From: CBDAQD01 sp965275905
GTDB taxonomy: Bacteria > Pseudomonadota > Alphaproteobacteria > Rhizobiales > JAJFHC01
Assembly: GCA_965275905.1 (NCBI GenBank)
Contig: CBDHYJ010000055.1
Location: 17,636 to 81,635, forward strand
DNA length: 64,000 nt
Direction of reading: 5' to 3'
The position numbers and the translations under genes were made by a program. The notes under the pieces are model-generated. The model was given only the letters and a program-made list of their open reading frames with translations, made no database searches and was not told the DNA's origin. The stretch's first letter is position 1. Each line of letters opens with the position of its first letter. Of the stretch, positions 9,535 through 17,207 are shown in pieces.

Positions 9535-10404
9535 GTGCGCCTGCCGAATCTCAATGCGCTCAGGATGTTCGACGCGGCGGCGCGCCATCTGAACTTTCGC
9601 CTGGCCGCGCAGGAACTGAACCTGACGCAAGGCGCTGTGGCCCAGCAAGTGCGACGGCTGGAGGCCGACCTGGGTCTCAAACTGTTCACCCGCAAGGCGC
9701 GCGGGCTGGAACTGACCGAAGTCGGGCGCGGCTATCATCTTCCCGTGCGCCGGGCGCTGGCCACGATCGAGGAAGCGACGCGCAAGCTGAAGCCGGAAAA
9801 CACCCGTCTCCGCCTGAGCGTGACGCCGTCCTTCGCGGCCAAGTGGCTGGTGCCGCGGCTCAGCGCTTTCGAACAAGCCAATCCTGATGTCGATGTACAG
9901 ACCGTGGCGACGGAGGCGCTTGCGGATTTCCGGACCGACGGCGTCGATCTCGCTATCCGGCTGGGCGTTCCTCCGTTCGGCGACAGTCTGGAGGCGGTTC
10001 TCCTGGCGCCGCTCGAACTCTGTGCCGTCTGCAGCCCGGATATTGCCGGTGATATCGGCCCGATCACGGACGTGGCCGAGTTCGCGGATTACCGCCTGAT
10101 CCAGGACAGCCACCATCAGTGGGATTCCCTGCTTGACGAGGCAGGGCTCGGCCTGTCGTTGCGCAAGACACAGTTCAACCAGACGGCGCTGGCCATGGAT
10201 GCCGCCATGAACGGCCAGGGCATCGCGCTCGTGCCGCATCTGCTGGCGGAGGCGGATATCGCGCAACTCCGGTTGGTCTCGCTCTGGCACCAGGCCGACA
10301 GCATCGAAAGCGGCTTTTACATCGTTAGACCCAATGCGCGGGAACCTAATCCCGCGCAAAAAGCCATGGTCGACTGGCTCCTTATCGAGATTGGCCGGTC
10401 CTAA
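9535..10404 (+). CDS. LysR-family transcriptional regulator (GcvA-like)
   Basis: A 289-residue DNA-binding regulator. The N-terminal winged helix is plain: LNALRMFDAAARHLNFRLAAQELNLTQGAVAQQVRRLEADLGLKLF (recognition helix TQGAVAQQVRRLE). The rest is the two-lobed effector domain, which starts near RLRLSVTPSFAAKWLVPRL as in GcvA-type members. The open frame extends 54 codons further upstream, but the GTG at 9535 has GGAGG eight bases before it and fits the family N-terminus. Divergent from the SDR gene, suggesting regulation of it and of itself. Its stop codon overlaps the stop of the convergent efflux gene. Confidence 0.9.
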   Translation: MRLPNLNALRMFDAAARHLNFRLAAQELNLTQGAVAQQVRRLEADLGLKLFTRKARGLELTEVGRGYHLPVRRALATIEEATRKLKPENTRLRLSVTPSFAAKWLVPRLSAFEQANPDVDVQTVATEALADFRTDGVDLAIRLGVPPFGDSLEAVLLAPLELCAVCSPDIAGDIGPITDVAEFADYRLIQDSHHQWDSLLDEAGLGLSLRKTQFNQTALAMDAAMNGQGIALVPHLLAEADIAQLRLVSLWHQADSIESGFYIVRPNAREPNPAQKAMVDWLLIEIGRS

Positions 10405-11612
10405 TCGGCAGCCTGTGCACTGGCTGTCTCCTGCCGGTCGACCCAGGCCACATAGAGCGCTGCCGCCAGACCGATTGCGGACGCAAACAGCATCATGCCG
10501 AGCAGGGCATAGGGTGCGTTGGCGGGCGTCATGACCGCGCCGGTGACAAAGGCGATAAGGCCGCCGCTGCCGACCGTCATGGCGCCGGAGAGGCCTGAGG
10601 CGCTGCCGGCCAGTTTGGGCCGGACCGACATGATGCCCGAGCTTGCATTCGGCGTGGTCAGTCCGTTGCCGATGCCGACACAGGCCGTCGCGGCGAAATA
10701 CAGCACGATGTTGACGATGCCGGACACCACCAGGACAAGGCCCAGCGTGAGGCCGCAACAGGCCAGGATCCGCCCGGTCATTATCATCGGAATGAGCCCG
10801 AAGCGCTTTGAGTACCGGCCGGACAGGAAACTTCCGAAGACGTAACCTGCCGTGATCGACCCCATGTAGAAACCGAGTGCCGCCGGGGAAATGCCGAAGA
10901 CGGATCCTGCGACCAGCGGAGCGCCGGCCAGGAAGGCATAGAAGGCGGAGATTGAGAACGCCATGCACACCGCATAGCCCCAGAACCGGCGGGACCGGAA
11001 CAGTTCGGGATAGGTGCGGAACTGCTTCGCCAACGTTTCCGACGGAGACCGGTTGGTTTCGCCGAAGTCGATCCAGCACAGGGCGAACACCGCCAGGCCG
11101 GCAATGGCGTAAGCCCAGAAGCTTGCGCGCCAGCCGGCAAGCTGATCGAGTGTGCCGCCGATCATGGGACCGAGCATGGGACCGATGGCCATCGCCATGG
11201 AGACATAACCGATCAGGCTCGCGGCTTCGCGCTCGCCTCTCGTATCGCGGATCGCCGCCAGCGAGATGATCCAGCCGACGGTGATTGCGCACTGCAGCAC
11301 CCTGAATGCCAGGAAGGTGTGGATGTCCGTGGCATGCGCGCAGCCGAGCGAGGCCAGGAGGAAAATGCCGACGCCGGTGAGCAGTACGGGTCTGCGGCCA
11401 AAGCGGTCCGAAAGCGGCCCCAGGATCAGCTGCAGCGCGGCAGTGAGACCGGCATAACCCGCGATCGACAGCGTCACGAGCGTGTAGTCGGCCTCGAACT
11501 CGGCGGCGATGTTCGGCAGGGACGGCAGGAACATGTTGAGCGACATCACCGACAGACCCGCAAGCAGGATCAGGGTAATCAGGCGCGGCGGCGTTGTGGC
11601 TGTGGCTGACAT
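10401..11612 (-). CDS. Bcr/CflA-family MFS multidrug efflux transporter
   Basis: A 403-residue inner-membrane protein with 12 hydrophobic segments. The MFS signature between TM2 and TM3 is GPLSDRFGRRPVLL, and the N-terminal LSVMSLNMFLPSLPNIAAEF is typical of Bcr/CflA drug:proton antiporters (bicyclomycin, chloramphenicol and related drugs; some members export cysteine). The ATG at 11612 has AGGAG eight bases upstream; a longer in-frame extension lacks support and would run through a terminator. The leader contains a promoter, a 15-codon open frame and a terminator hairpin (11642-11803), so expression is probably controlled by attenuation. Confidence 0.92.
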   Translation of the reverse strand: MSATATTPPRLITLILLAGLSVMSLNMFLPSLPNIAAEFEADYTLVTLSIAGYAGLTAALQLILGPLSDRFGRRPVLLTGVGIFLLASLGCAHATDIHTFLAFRVLQCAITVGWIISLAAIRDTRGEREAASLIGYVSMAMAIGPMLGPMIGGTLDQLAGWRASFWAYAIAGLAVFALCWIDFGETNRSPSETLAKQFRTYPELFRSRRFWGYAVCMAFSISAFYAFLAGAPLVAGSVFGISPAALGFYMGSITAGYVFGSFLSGRYSKRFGLIPMIMTGRILACCGLTLGLVLVVSGIVNIVLYFAATACVGIGNGLTTPNASSGIMSVRPKLAGSASGLSGAMTVGSGGLIAFVTGAVMTPANAPYALLGMMLFASAIGLAAALYVAWVDRQETASAQAAD

Positions 11613-11641
11613 TATTCGGCTCCTGGCGGTTCCATCAGGGC

Positions 11642-11671
11642 AAAAAAAAGCCCCCGTGGCGAAACGGGGGC
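11642..11671 (-). terminator. Attenuator terminator in the efflux gene leader
   Basis: On the minus strand an eight-pair GC-rich stem (GCCCCCGT / ACGGGGGC, six-base loop) is followed by eight T residues, a textbook intrinsic terminator. It ends 29 bases before the efflux start codon and lies after the leader peptide stop, so it would stop transcription before the pump gene unless prevented. A competing pairing exists between GGTGCATGG (11705-11713) and CCATGCGCC (11669-11677): nine pairs including one G-U, and it takes three bases from the terminator stem. Confidence 0.85.
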
Positions 11672-11696
11672 GCATGGGGGTCCGGAATGGGGTCCG

Positions 11697-11744
11697 TCAC
11701 CGGTCCATGCACCAACTCCCTACGATTACGATGATTGTGTTCAC
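11697..11744 (-). CDS. Putative 15-residue leader peptide of the efflux pump
   Basis: A short frame with a GTG start encodes MNTIIVIVGSWCMDR and stops with TGA. AGGA lies ten bases upstream. It begins about 24 bases after the predicted transcription start and ends 25 bases before the terminator stem. Its Trp-Cys-Met codons contain the GGTGCATGG strand of the antiterminator, so ribosome position on this frame can decide which hairpin forms. The run of three Ile and two Val (GTA) codons could make stalling sensitive to charged tRNA supply; stalling by a ribosome-targeting drug is the other possibility. Confidence 0.6.
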   Translation of the reverse strand: MNTIIVIVGSWCMDR

Positions 11745-11774
11745 GGCTTTTTCGTCCTGGATTTGCGTGCCGCC

Positions 11775-11803
11775 AAGCTAGGGGTGAATCGAGTGCAGGT
11801 CAA
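11775..11803 (-). promoter_or_regulatory. Sigma-70-type promoter for the efflux leader
   Basis: On the minus strand TTGACC (11798-11803) and TAGCTT (11775-11780) are separated by exactly 17 bases. Transcription from here would begin near 11768, just before the leader peptide ribosome binding site. Confidence 0.6.
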
Positions 11804-11853
11804 CCGGGTGCGTTCGTGCTAGGTGTGGGGGATCGAATTGAGGGCGTTCCCCG

Positions 11854-12792
11854 ATGACACTCAAGCAGACGCACGGATCCGCCGCGCCGGCGCGCGGCAT
11901 GCCCGACATCGAGCGGGGCATGATCCTGATGACGACCTGCGTGATCATGGCGCCGGGGGTGCACGCCATCGCCAAGGGGCTTGGCGATACAATGTCGCCC
12001 GGCCAGGTCGCTTTCGCCCGGTTTTCGATCCAGCTTCTGCTGCTGATTCCCCTGGTCTGGGCGAGCCGTTCCGGCCGCATTCCCCTGCCCACGGTCTCGC
12101 AGGCCATTCGCGGGTTTCTTCTTGCCGTTGCCGGCCTTTCTTTCTTCACCGCGCTGACCTATATGCCGCTTGCCGAGAGTTCCGCGATCTTCTTTGTCGA
12201 ACCGCTGATCCTCACGCTGTTGTCCGCAATGTTCCTGGGCGAACCGATCGGCTGGCGCCGGGTGGTGGCGGTTGCCGTCGGCTTTGCCGGTGCCCTGGTC
12301 GTGATCCGGCCCAGCTTCGAGCAGGTGGGACCGGCAGCACTCCTGCCGCTGGTCGCTGCGTTCTGTTTTGCAACCTATCTGACCATCACGAGGCGTCAGG
12401 CGAGCCATGAGGATGCGCGCGTCCTGCAGCTCTGGGTGTGCTTCTTCGCGTCCCTGGCCCTCGCGGTGACCATGCTGCTTTCGTCCGAATTGTCGTGGAC
12501 TGTCGTCCGGCCGTCCTGGCCGGTCGGATCCGAGTGGTGGTTGCTTGCCGGCATCGGCGTGATCGGGACGGGGGTCCATATGCTCGCCATCGCCGCTTTC
12601 CACTGTGCGCCGGCGAGTATTCTCGCGCCGTTCCAGTATCTGGAGATCCTCGGGGCGACGATGCTTGGGGTGATCTTCTTCAGCGACTGGCCCGACGGCG
12701 CCACACTCCTCGGCATTGCGATCATTGTCGGTTCCGGACTCTACGTTTTTCGACGTGAGCAGGCCTCGGCGCGGGATTTGAAGCGGAATTGA
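11854..12792 (+). CDS. EamA/DMT-family exporter
   Basis: A 312-residue inner-membrane protein with about ten hydrophobic segments arranged as two EamA repeats (residues 25-155 and 170-300). The repeat signatures are visible: LTYMPLAESSAIFFVEPLILTLLSAMFLGEPI in the first and CAPASILAPFQYLEILGATMLGVIFFSDWP in the second. Members export amino acids, purines or other metabolites; the substrate here is unknown. It is divergent from the efflux gene with about 110 bases between it and the leader peptide frame. The C-terminus is basic and cytoplasmic. Confidence 0.9.
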   Translation: MTLKQTHGSAAPARGMPDIERGMILMTTCVIMAPGVHAIAKGLGDTMSPGQVAFARFSIQLLLLIPLVWASRSGRIPLPTVSQAIRGFLLAVAGLSFFTALTYMPLAESSAIFFVEPLILTLLSAMFLGEPIGWRRVVAVAVGFAGALVVIRPSFEQVGPAALLPLVAAFCFATYLTITRRQASHEDARVLQLWVCFFASLALAVTMLLSSELSWTVVRPSWPVGSEWWLLAGIGVIGTGVHMLAIAAFHCAPASILAPFQYLEILGATMLGVIFFSDWPDGATLLGIAIIVGSGLYVFRREQASARDLKRN

Positions 12793-12816
12793 TTGCGCGG
12801 ATCGAAACGGCCGGTG

Positions 12817-14046
12817 TCAGGCTGACGCGGCCTCTTCCGCGCGGCGTTCGCGGGCGCGCTTGCGCACGGTGTCGGACTTGAGCTGCCCGCAGGCGGCCAT
12901 GATGTCTCGGCCGCGCGGCGTGCGCACCGGACTGGCGTAGCCCGCGCGATTGACCACGTCGGCGAACTTCTCGATCTGGTCCCAGTCCGAACACCCGTAT
13001 CGGGTGCCGGGCCAGGGATTGAACGGGATCAGGTTGATCTTGGCGGGAATACCTTTCAGCAGGCGGACCAGTTCCTTGGCGTCGGCGATGGAGTCGTTGA
13101 CGCCCTTGAGCATGACGTACTCGAAGGTGATGCGCCTGGCGTTGGAGACGCCCGGATAGTTGCGGCAGGCCTCCAGCAACTCTGCGATCGGATATTTCTT
13201 GTTGAGCGGCACGAGCTCGTTGCGGATGTCGTCGCGCACGGCATGCAGCGAAATCGCGAGCATGACGCCGATCTCCTCGCCGCACCGCTCGATCATCGGC
13301 ACGACGCCGGACGTCGACAGCGTGATGCGGCGCTTGGACAGCGAAAGGCCCTCGTTGTCCGAAACGATGTCGAGCGCGGCCTTCACGTTGTCGAAATTGT
13401 AGAGCGGCTCGCCCATGCCCATAAGCACGACGTTGGAGATCATGCGCCCTTCGCTCGGCAGGTTGGGGTCGCCCGGCGTCACACCGTCGGGCCATTCGCC
13501 GAGGGCGTCGCGGGCGACGAGGACCTGTGCGACGATCTCGCCCGCGGTCAGGTTGCGCACCAGCGTCTGGGTCCCGGTGTGGCAGAAGGTGCAGGTGAGC
13601 GTGCAGCCGACCTGGCTCGACACGCACAGCGTGCCCCGGGTTTCCTCGGGAATGTAGACCGTCTCGACCTCGGGGCCCGGCTCGCCGTTCGGCCCCGGTG
13701 CCAGGCGCAGAAGCCATTTCCGCGTGCCGTCGCTGGAGACCTGTTCGGTGACGATTTCCGGCCGCGCCAGAGAAAAATGCTCCGCCAACTGTTCACGCAG
13801 GCCCTTTGCCACGTTGGTCATGCCGTCGAAGCCGGTAAGCCCGCGGAAGTAGATCCAGTGCCACAACTGGTTCGCGCGCATGCGCAGGGCGCGCTCGGGG
13901 ACATCAAGAGCTTTCAGTGCTTCGGCAAGTTCGGTGCGCGACAGCCCGATCAGCGACCGGCTTGAATCGCCAGGCGCCGATGCGATCGCATCGGCAACGA
14001 TTGCGGCATTCGCGTTGCCGCGCGCGGTATCCAGCGTGGTCGGCAT
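12817..14046 (-). CDS. rlmN: Dual-specificity rRNA/tRNA adenine-C2 methyltransferase
   Basis: RlmN is a radical SAM enzyme that methylates C2 of A2503 in 23S rRNA and A37 in some tRNAs. The 409-residue protein shows the CxxxCxxC iron-sulfur motif at Cys148, Cys152 and Cys155 (CTLTCTFC), the GMGEPLYNFDNV block that binds SAM, and the C-terminal AACGQLK whose cysteine forms the covalent RNA intermediate. The N-terminal RNA-recruiting domain includes RANQLWHWIYFRG. Length and motif order are normal. Convergent with the EamA gene and upstream of an IalB-type gene on the same strand. Confidence 0.97.
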   Translation of the reverse strand: MPTTLDTARGNANAAIVADAIASAPGDSSRSLIGLSRTELAEALKALDVPERALRMRANQLWHWIYFRGLTGFDGMTNVAKGLREQLAEHFSLARPEIVTEQVSSDGTRKWLLRLAPGPNGEPGPEVETVYIPEETRGTLCVSSQVGCTLTCTFCHTGTQTLVRNLTAGEIVAQVLVARDALGEWPDGVTPGDPNLPSEGRMISNVVLMGMGEPLYNFDNVKAALDIVSDNEGLSLSKRRITLSTSGVVPMIERCGEEIGVMLAISLHAVRDDIRNELVPLNKKYPIAELLEACRNYPGVSNARRITFEYVMLKGVNDSIADAKELVRLLKGIPAKINLIPFNPWPGTRYGCSDWDQIEKFADVVNRAGYASPVRTPRGRDIMAACGQLKSDTVRKRARERRAEEAASA

Positions 14047-14125
14047 GTCTCGGGTCTCTGAAGTGCCCCGGCCCCCTCAACGGGGCGGGTGTATCCTGTC
14101 AGTCTACACGGATCGGGGTCGGCGA

Positions 14126-14650
14126 TCAGCTACAGGCTTCATTAATTGCATTTATGGCAGCAGTGATGCCTTTGAGCGAATAGGTGTCCGTGGTCAGCGT
14201 GCCACGCCAGGACGTTCCCTTGATGACCATATTGGCGCCCCGCCGCATGGCGGAAATCATGCTCTTTTCCTTGGAATTGCTCTCCACCCAGGCACCGTCG
14301 CCGCTGGTGAAAAGAGAATACTTGCTCGAGCCGATCGTGGCCGTCGTGGTGCTGCCCTTCTTATAGGGGTAACCCGTAATGACGCTGACTTCGTTGCGGA
14401 CATTCTTGGCCGGGCGGTTGGTGACCAGGAAATAGACCGGATCGCGCCGGACATTTTTCGGCAGGGAGTCTTTCGGCTGCGAAACGACGTAGCAGACCTT
14501 GCCTTCCTTGTTGTTCTGATAGGTGTAGGCGGCCCAGTCCTCGTGTTCGCTCAGCAACTGAGGATCAGCAGCCTGAGCAAACACCGCGGCCGGAACAAGC
14601 CCGATCGCGACAGCCCCACAAAAGCCCCATGTTCGTGCACACCGAATCAT
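14126..14650 (-). CDS. Invasion-associated locus B (IalB) family exported protein
   Basis: A 174-residue periplasmic protein with a signal peptide (residues 1-25, cleavage after VFA). The mature part has the IalB family features: WAAYTYQNNKEGKVCYVVSQP near the N-terminus, the RRDPVYFLVTNRP strand, and a C-terminal cysteine (NEACS) that can pair with Cys53. The family is named after the Bartonella protein linked to erythrocyte invasion, but it is general in alphaproteobacteria and its biochemical role is not known; no invasion role should be inferred here. It lies 79 bases upstream of rlmN on the same strand. Confidence 0.88.
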   Translation of the reverse strand: MIRCARTWGFCGAVAIGLVPAAVFAQAADPQLLSEHEDWAAYTYQNNKEGKVCYVVSQPKDSLPKNVRRDPVYFLVTNRPAKNVRNEVSVITGYPYKKGSTTTATIGSSKYSLFTSGDGAWVESNSKEKSMISAMRRGANMVIKGTSWRGTLTTDTYSLKGITAAINAINEACS

Positions 14651-14899
14651 TACCTAAGCTTACCTGCTTATTGCGTTTTGTTCCACATTCTGGCGGGACC
14701 ATACCCACATGATCTGGAAAACTCCATACCTCACAAAGGAGGATTTGGAAATTCGACACCGGGTGTTTACAGTCCTATACGGGGTGCTCACAAGGGAAGA
14801 TTAGTCGGCGTGAATTGCGGGTTGTTTGCACAGATATCGGCACCGGGTGCCTAAGTTGACCGCTCCGGCCGACATCTCGCTCCAGATCTCCTGAATCCG

Positions 14900-15478
14900 A
14901 TGAACCGGGTCGAACATATGCCGAGTCAGTTCAGTGCCGCCGAAACCGCTGCACTGGTCGAATCCATTGCCACCGAACGCAGCAAGTCCGCTTTTGCAAC
15001 CCTGTTCGAGTACTACGCGCCGCGCCTGAAAGGCTATCTCCGGCGGCTGAGCGCGGACGAAGTCCTCGCCGAGGAACTCGTACAGGACGTCATGCTGACA
15101 GTCTGGCGCAAGGCCGGGCAATTTGACCGCGACAAGTCGGCTGTCTCGACCTGGCTTTTCACCATCGCCCGGAACCGGTGGATCGATGTCATGCGACGCG
15201 ACCGCAGCGGGCAGCTCGATCCCAACGATCCCATGCTGCTGCCGGAGGATCCCGAGCCGCCGGATGAGGCTATCGATGCCGCGCAACGCGCCGAACGGGT
15301 GCGGGACGCTCTGGGTGCATTGCCCGCCGAGCAGGTCGAGCTGATCAAGATGGCGTTTTACTCGGGCATCTCGCATTCCGCGATCGCCGAACAGACCGGC
15401 CTGCCTCTGGGCACGGTCAAGTCGCGGCTGCGGCTCGCATTCTCCAAACTGCGGACCCAGCTCGAAGACCAGGTCTGA
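14900..15478 (+). CDS. ECF sigma factor without an adjacent anti-sigma gene
   Basis: A 192-residue extracytoplasmic-function sigma factor. Region 2 is residues 31-97, with EELVQDVMLTVWRKAGQFD and STWLFTIARNRWIDVMRR (-10 binding); region 4 is about residues 135-187, with HSAIAEQTGLPLGTVKSRLRLAFSKLR (-35 helix-turn-helix). Most ECF genes lie with an anti-sigma factor gene; here the next gene is a convergent RNA methylase, so none is seen. The similarity to RpoE partners of ChrR anti-sigma factors is suggestive only. The start may be the ATG at 14900 or at 14918; neither has a strong ribosome binding site. Confidence 0.92.
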   Translation: MNRVEHMPSQFSAAETAALVESIATERSKSAFATLFEYYAPRLKGYLRRLSADEVLAEELVQDVMLTVWRKAGQFDRDKSAVSTWLFTIARNRWIDVMRRDRSGQLDPNDPMLLPEDPEPPDEAIDAAQRAERVRDALGALPAEQVELIKMAFYSGISHSAIAEQTGLPLGTVKSRLRLAFSKLRTQLEDQV

Positions 15479-15494
15479 GCCGGCATTCCAGCGG

Positions 15495-16022
15495 TCAGGA
15501 CTTCGTGCGCACGAAGCGATCACCGTGATGGTGCTCGGGAAGCGCTTCGTCGGGACCACCCGAATGCACCGGCCGGTCGGCGAAACGGCCGAGCGACTTG
15601 ACGCGGTCATACATGATGATGGCGCCCGCCGTTGCCACGTTGATGCAGAACTCCGTCGGGATCTTGATGACATGATCGCACAGGCCGAGCATTTGCGGCG
15701 ACAGCGAGCCGCGCTCCGGACCCAGCACATAGGCGGCGCGGGACGGATGCCGGAAGCTGGGCAGGTCGACGGCGTCATCCAGCAACTCGACGCCGACCAG
15801 CTGGCACCCGCGCGGCAGGTCCATGTCGTCGATCGACGTCCAGGCATAGTAGGGAATATGCTCGGCTGACCGCGAGGTATCCGAGCGGACATTCGGCATG
15901 CGCCGGTCCGCGTCCACGGTGAAGACGAAGCTCGCCCCGAAGGCATGGGCCGAACGCATGAGGTTGCCGAGGTTCATCGGCTTGCTGATGGTCTCGACGC
16001 CTATGGCAAAATATCCGCGCAT
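15495..16022 (-). CDS. TrmH/SpoU-family RNA 2'-O-methyltransferase
   Basis: A 175-residue SPOUT-fold methylase. Three family motifs are in order: NLGNLMRSAHAFGASFVF (motif 1, residues 17-34), AAYVLGPERGSLSPQML (motif 2, residues 96-112) and INVATAGAIIMYDR (motif 3, residues 126-139); the last two form the trefoil knot that binds SAM. There is no N-terminal RNA-binding extension, so it is a minimal SPOUT domain. The target could be a tRNA or rRNA 2'-OH; it cannot be fixed from the sequence. Convergent with the sigma factor gene, 16 bases apart. Confidence 0.9.
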   Translation of the reverse strand: MRGYFAIGVETISKPMNLGNLMRSAHAFGASFVFTVDADRRMPNVRSDTSRSAEHIPYYAWTSIDDMDLPRGCQLVGVELLDDAVDLPSFRHPSRAAYVLGPERGSLSPQMLGLCDHVIKIPTEFCINVATAGAIIMYDRVKSLGRFADRPVHSGGPDEALPEHHHGDRFVRTKS

Positions 16023-16196
16023 TGCTGCCCGGTTATAAGGATTGTCCCGTGCTTCGCCAAGTCAGGCAAAAAGTCAGTCAACCAACCAGGCGCATTCTGT
16101 CGGCTTGGCGGAGACACGGTGCTGGCGCCCGGGCGCCGGTGATGCTATTCGGCTGCCGGGAACGCGTCAGACTACAGAAAACGGGAGAAGACGATC

Positions 16197-17171
16197 GTGA
16201 AAGCCGTGTTGTGCAAGTCATTCGGGCCGCCGGATACGCTCGTTGTCGAGGATTTGCCGTCGCCCGAGCCGGCGGCTGGCGAGGCGGTTGTCTCGGTCGG
16301 GGCGGCTGCGCTCAACTTCTTCGACACGCTGATCATCGAGAACAAGTATCAGTTCAAACCGGACCTGCCGTTCTCGCCCGGTGCGGAATTCGCCGGCACG
16401 GTCAAAGCGGTGGGTGAAGGCGTCCACGGCGTTTTGGTGGGCGACAGGGTCATGGCCTACAGTGCCTGGGGCGGCTGCCGCGAGGAAGTGGTCATGGAAG
16501 CGGACAAACTCGTCCCGCTTCCCGACTCCCTCGACTTTGCGACCGCCGCGGGCCTTTCGGTAACCTACGGCACGACCATTCATGCGCTCAAGGACCGGGC
16601 CAACCTGCAGCCGGGGGAGACGCTTGCCGTGCTCGGGGCCGCCGGCGGTGTCGGCCAGTCTGCCATCGAGCTTGGCAGAATCATGGGGGCGCGTGTCATT
16701 GCGGCTGCGTCGTCCGACGACAAGCTCGAGTTCTGCAAGGGGCTCGGCGCCGACGAGGTGATCAACTACTCGCGGGAGAGCCTCAAGGACCGGCTGAAGG
16801 AACTCACGGACGGCAAGGGCGTCGACGTGGTGTACGATCCGGTCGGGGGCGCGCTCGCGGAGGATGCCGTACGCGCCACCGGATGGGAAGGCCGGTTCCT
16901 GGTGATCGGGTTTGCGTCAGGCGAAATCCCGAAGATCCCGCTCAATCTCGTGCTGCTGAAGGGATGCCAGCTTGTCGGCGTTTTCTGGGGCGACTTCATC
17001 GCCCGGAACCCGCAGGCCGACAAGGCCAACGTGGCGCAGCTCATCGAGTGGTGCGCGGAAGGCAAGATCATTCCGCACATCCACGGCCGCTATCCGCTCG
17101 AGCGGACCGTCGATGCGCTGACGGCCATCGCCAACCGCGAGGTCCGGGGCAAGGTCATCATCGAGCCGTAG
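16197..17171 (+). CDS. NADPH:quinone oxidoreductase, zinc-free MDR family
   Basis: A 324-residue medium-chain dehydrogenase/reductase of the QOR type. The GroES-like half has NFFDTLIIENKYQFKPDLPFSPGAEFAG; the Rossmann half has LAVLGAAGGVGQSAIELGRIMGARVIAAASS, the AAxGGVG nucleotide loop that in this family favours NADPH. The zinc ligands of alcohol dehydrogenases are missing, as expected for quinone or enone reductases. The end, RYPLERTVDALTAIANREVRGKVII, is also typical. The GTG start at 16197 has GGGAGAA about seven bases before it. The physiological electron acceptor is unknown. Confidence 0.93.
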   Translation: MKAVLCKSFGPPDTLVVEDLPSPEPAAGEAVVSVGAAALNFFDTLIIENKYQFKPDLPFSPGAEFAGTVKAVGEGVHGVLVGDRVMAYSAWGGCREEVVMEADKLVPLPDSLDFATAAGLSVTYGTTIHALKDRANLQPGETLAVLGAAGGVGQSAIELGRIMGARVIAAASSDDKLEFCKGLGADEVINYSRESLKDRLKELTDGKGVDVVYDPVGGALAEDAVRATGWEGRFLVIGFASGEIPKIPLNLVLLKGCQLVGVFWGDFIARNPQADKANVAQLIEWCAEGKIIPHIHGRYPLERTVDALTAIANREVRGKVIIEP

Positions 17172-17207
17172 AAGTTTCGTTGTGCCGTTCCGTTAGAGCA
17201 TGGCCCT

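Noticed and set aside
9481..11292. Long minus-strand open frame opposite LysR and through part of the efflux gene
   Set aside because: It overlaps two genes with clear domains; the translation is low-complexity and Arg/Gly-rich as expected for a shadow frame.
11642..11671. The hairpin as a plain terminator for an upstream minus-strand gene
   Set aside because: The next gene upstream on that side (EamA) is on the plus strand, so no minus-strand gene would need termination here; a leader attenuator fits better.
14640..14700. EcfG-type promoter (GGAAC box) before the IalB gene
   Set aside because: A GGAAC is present on the minus strand, but no fitting -10 box occurs at the right distance.
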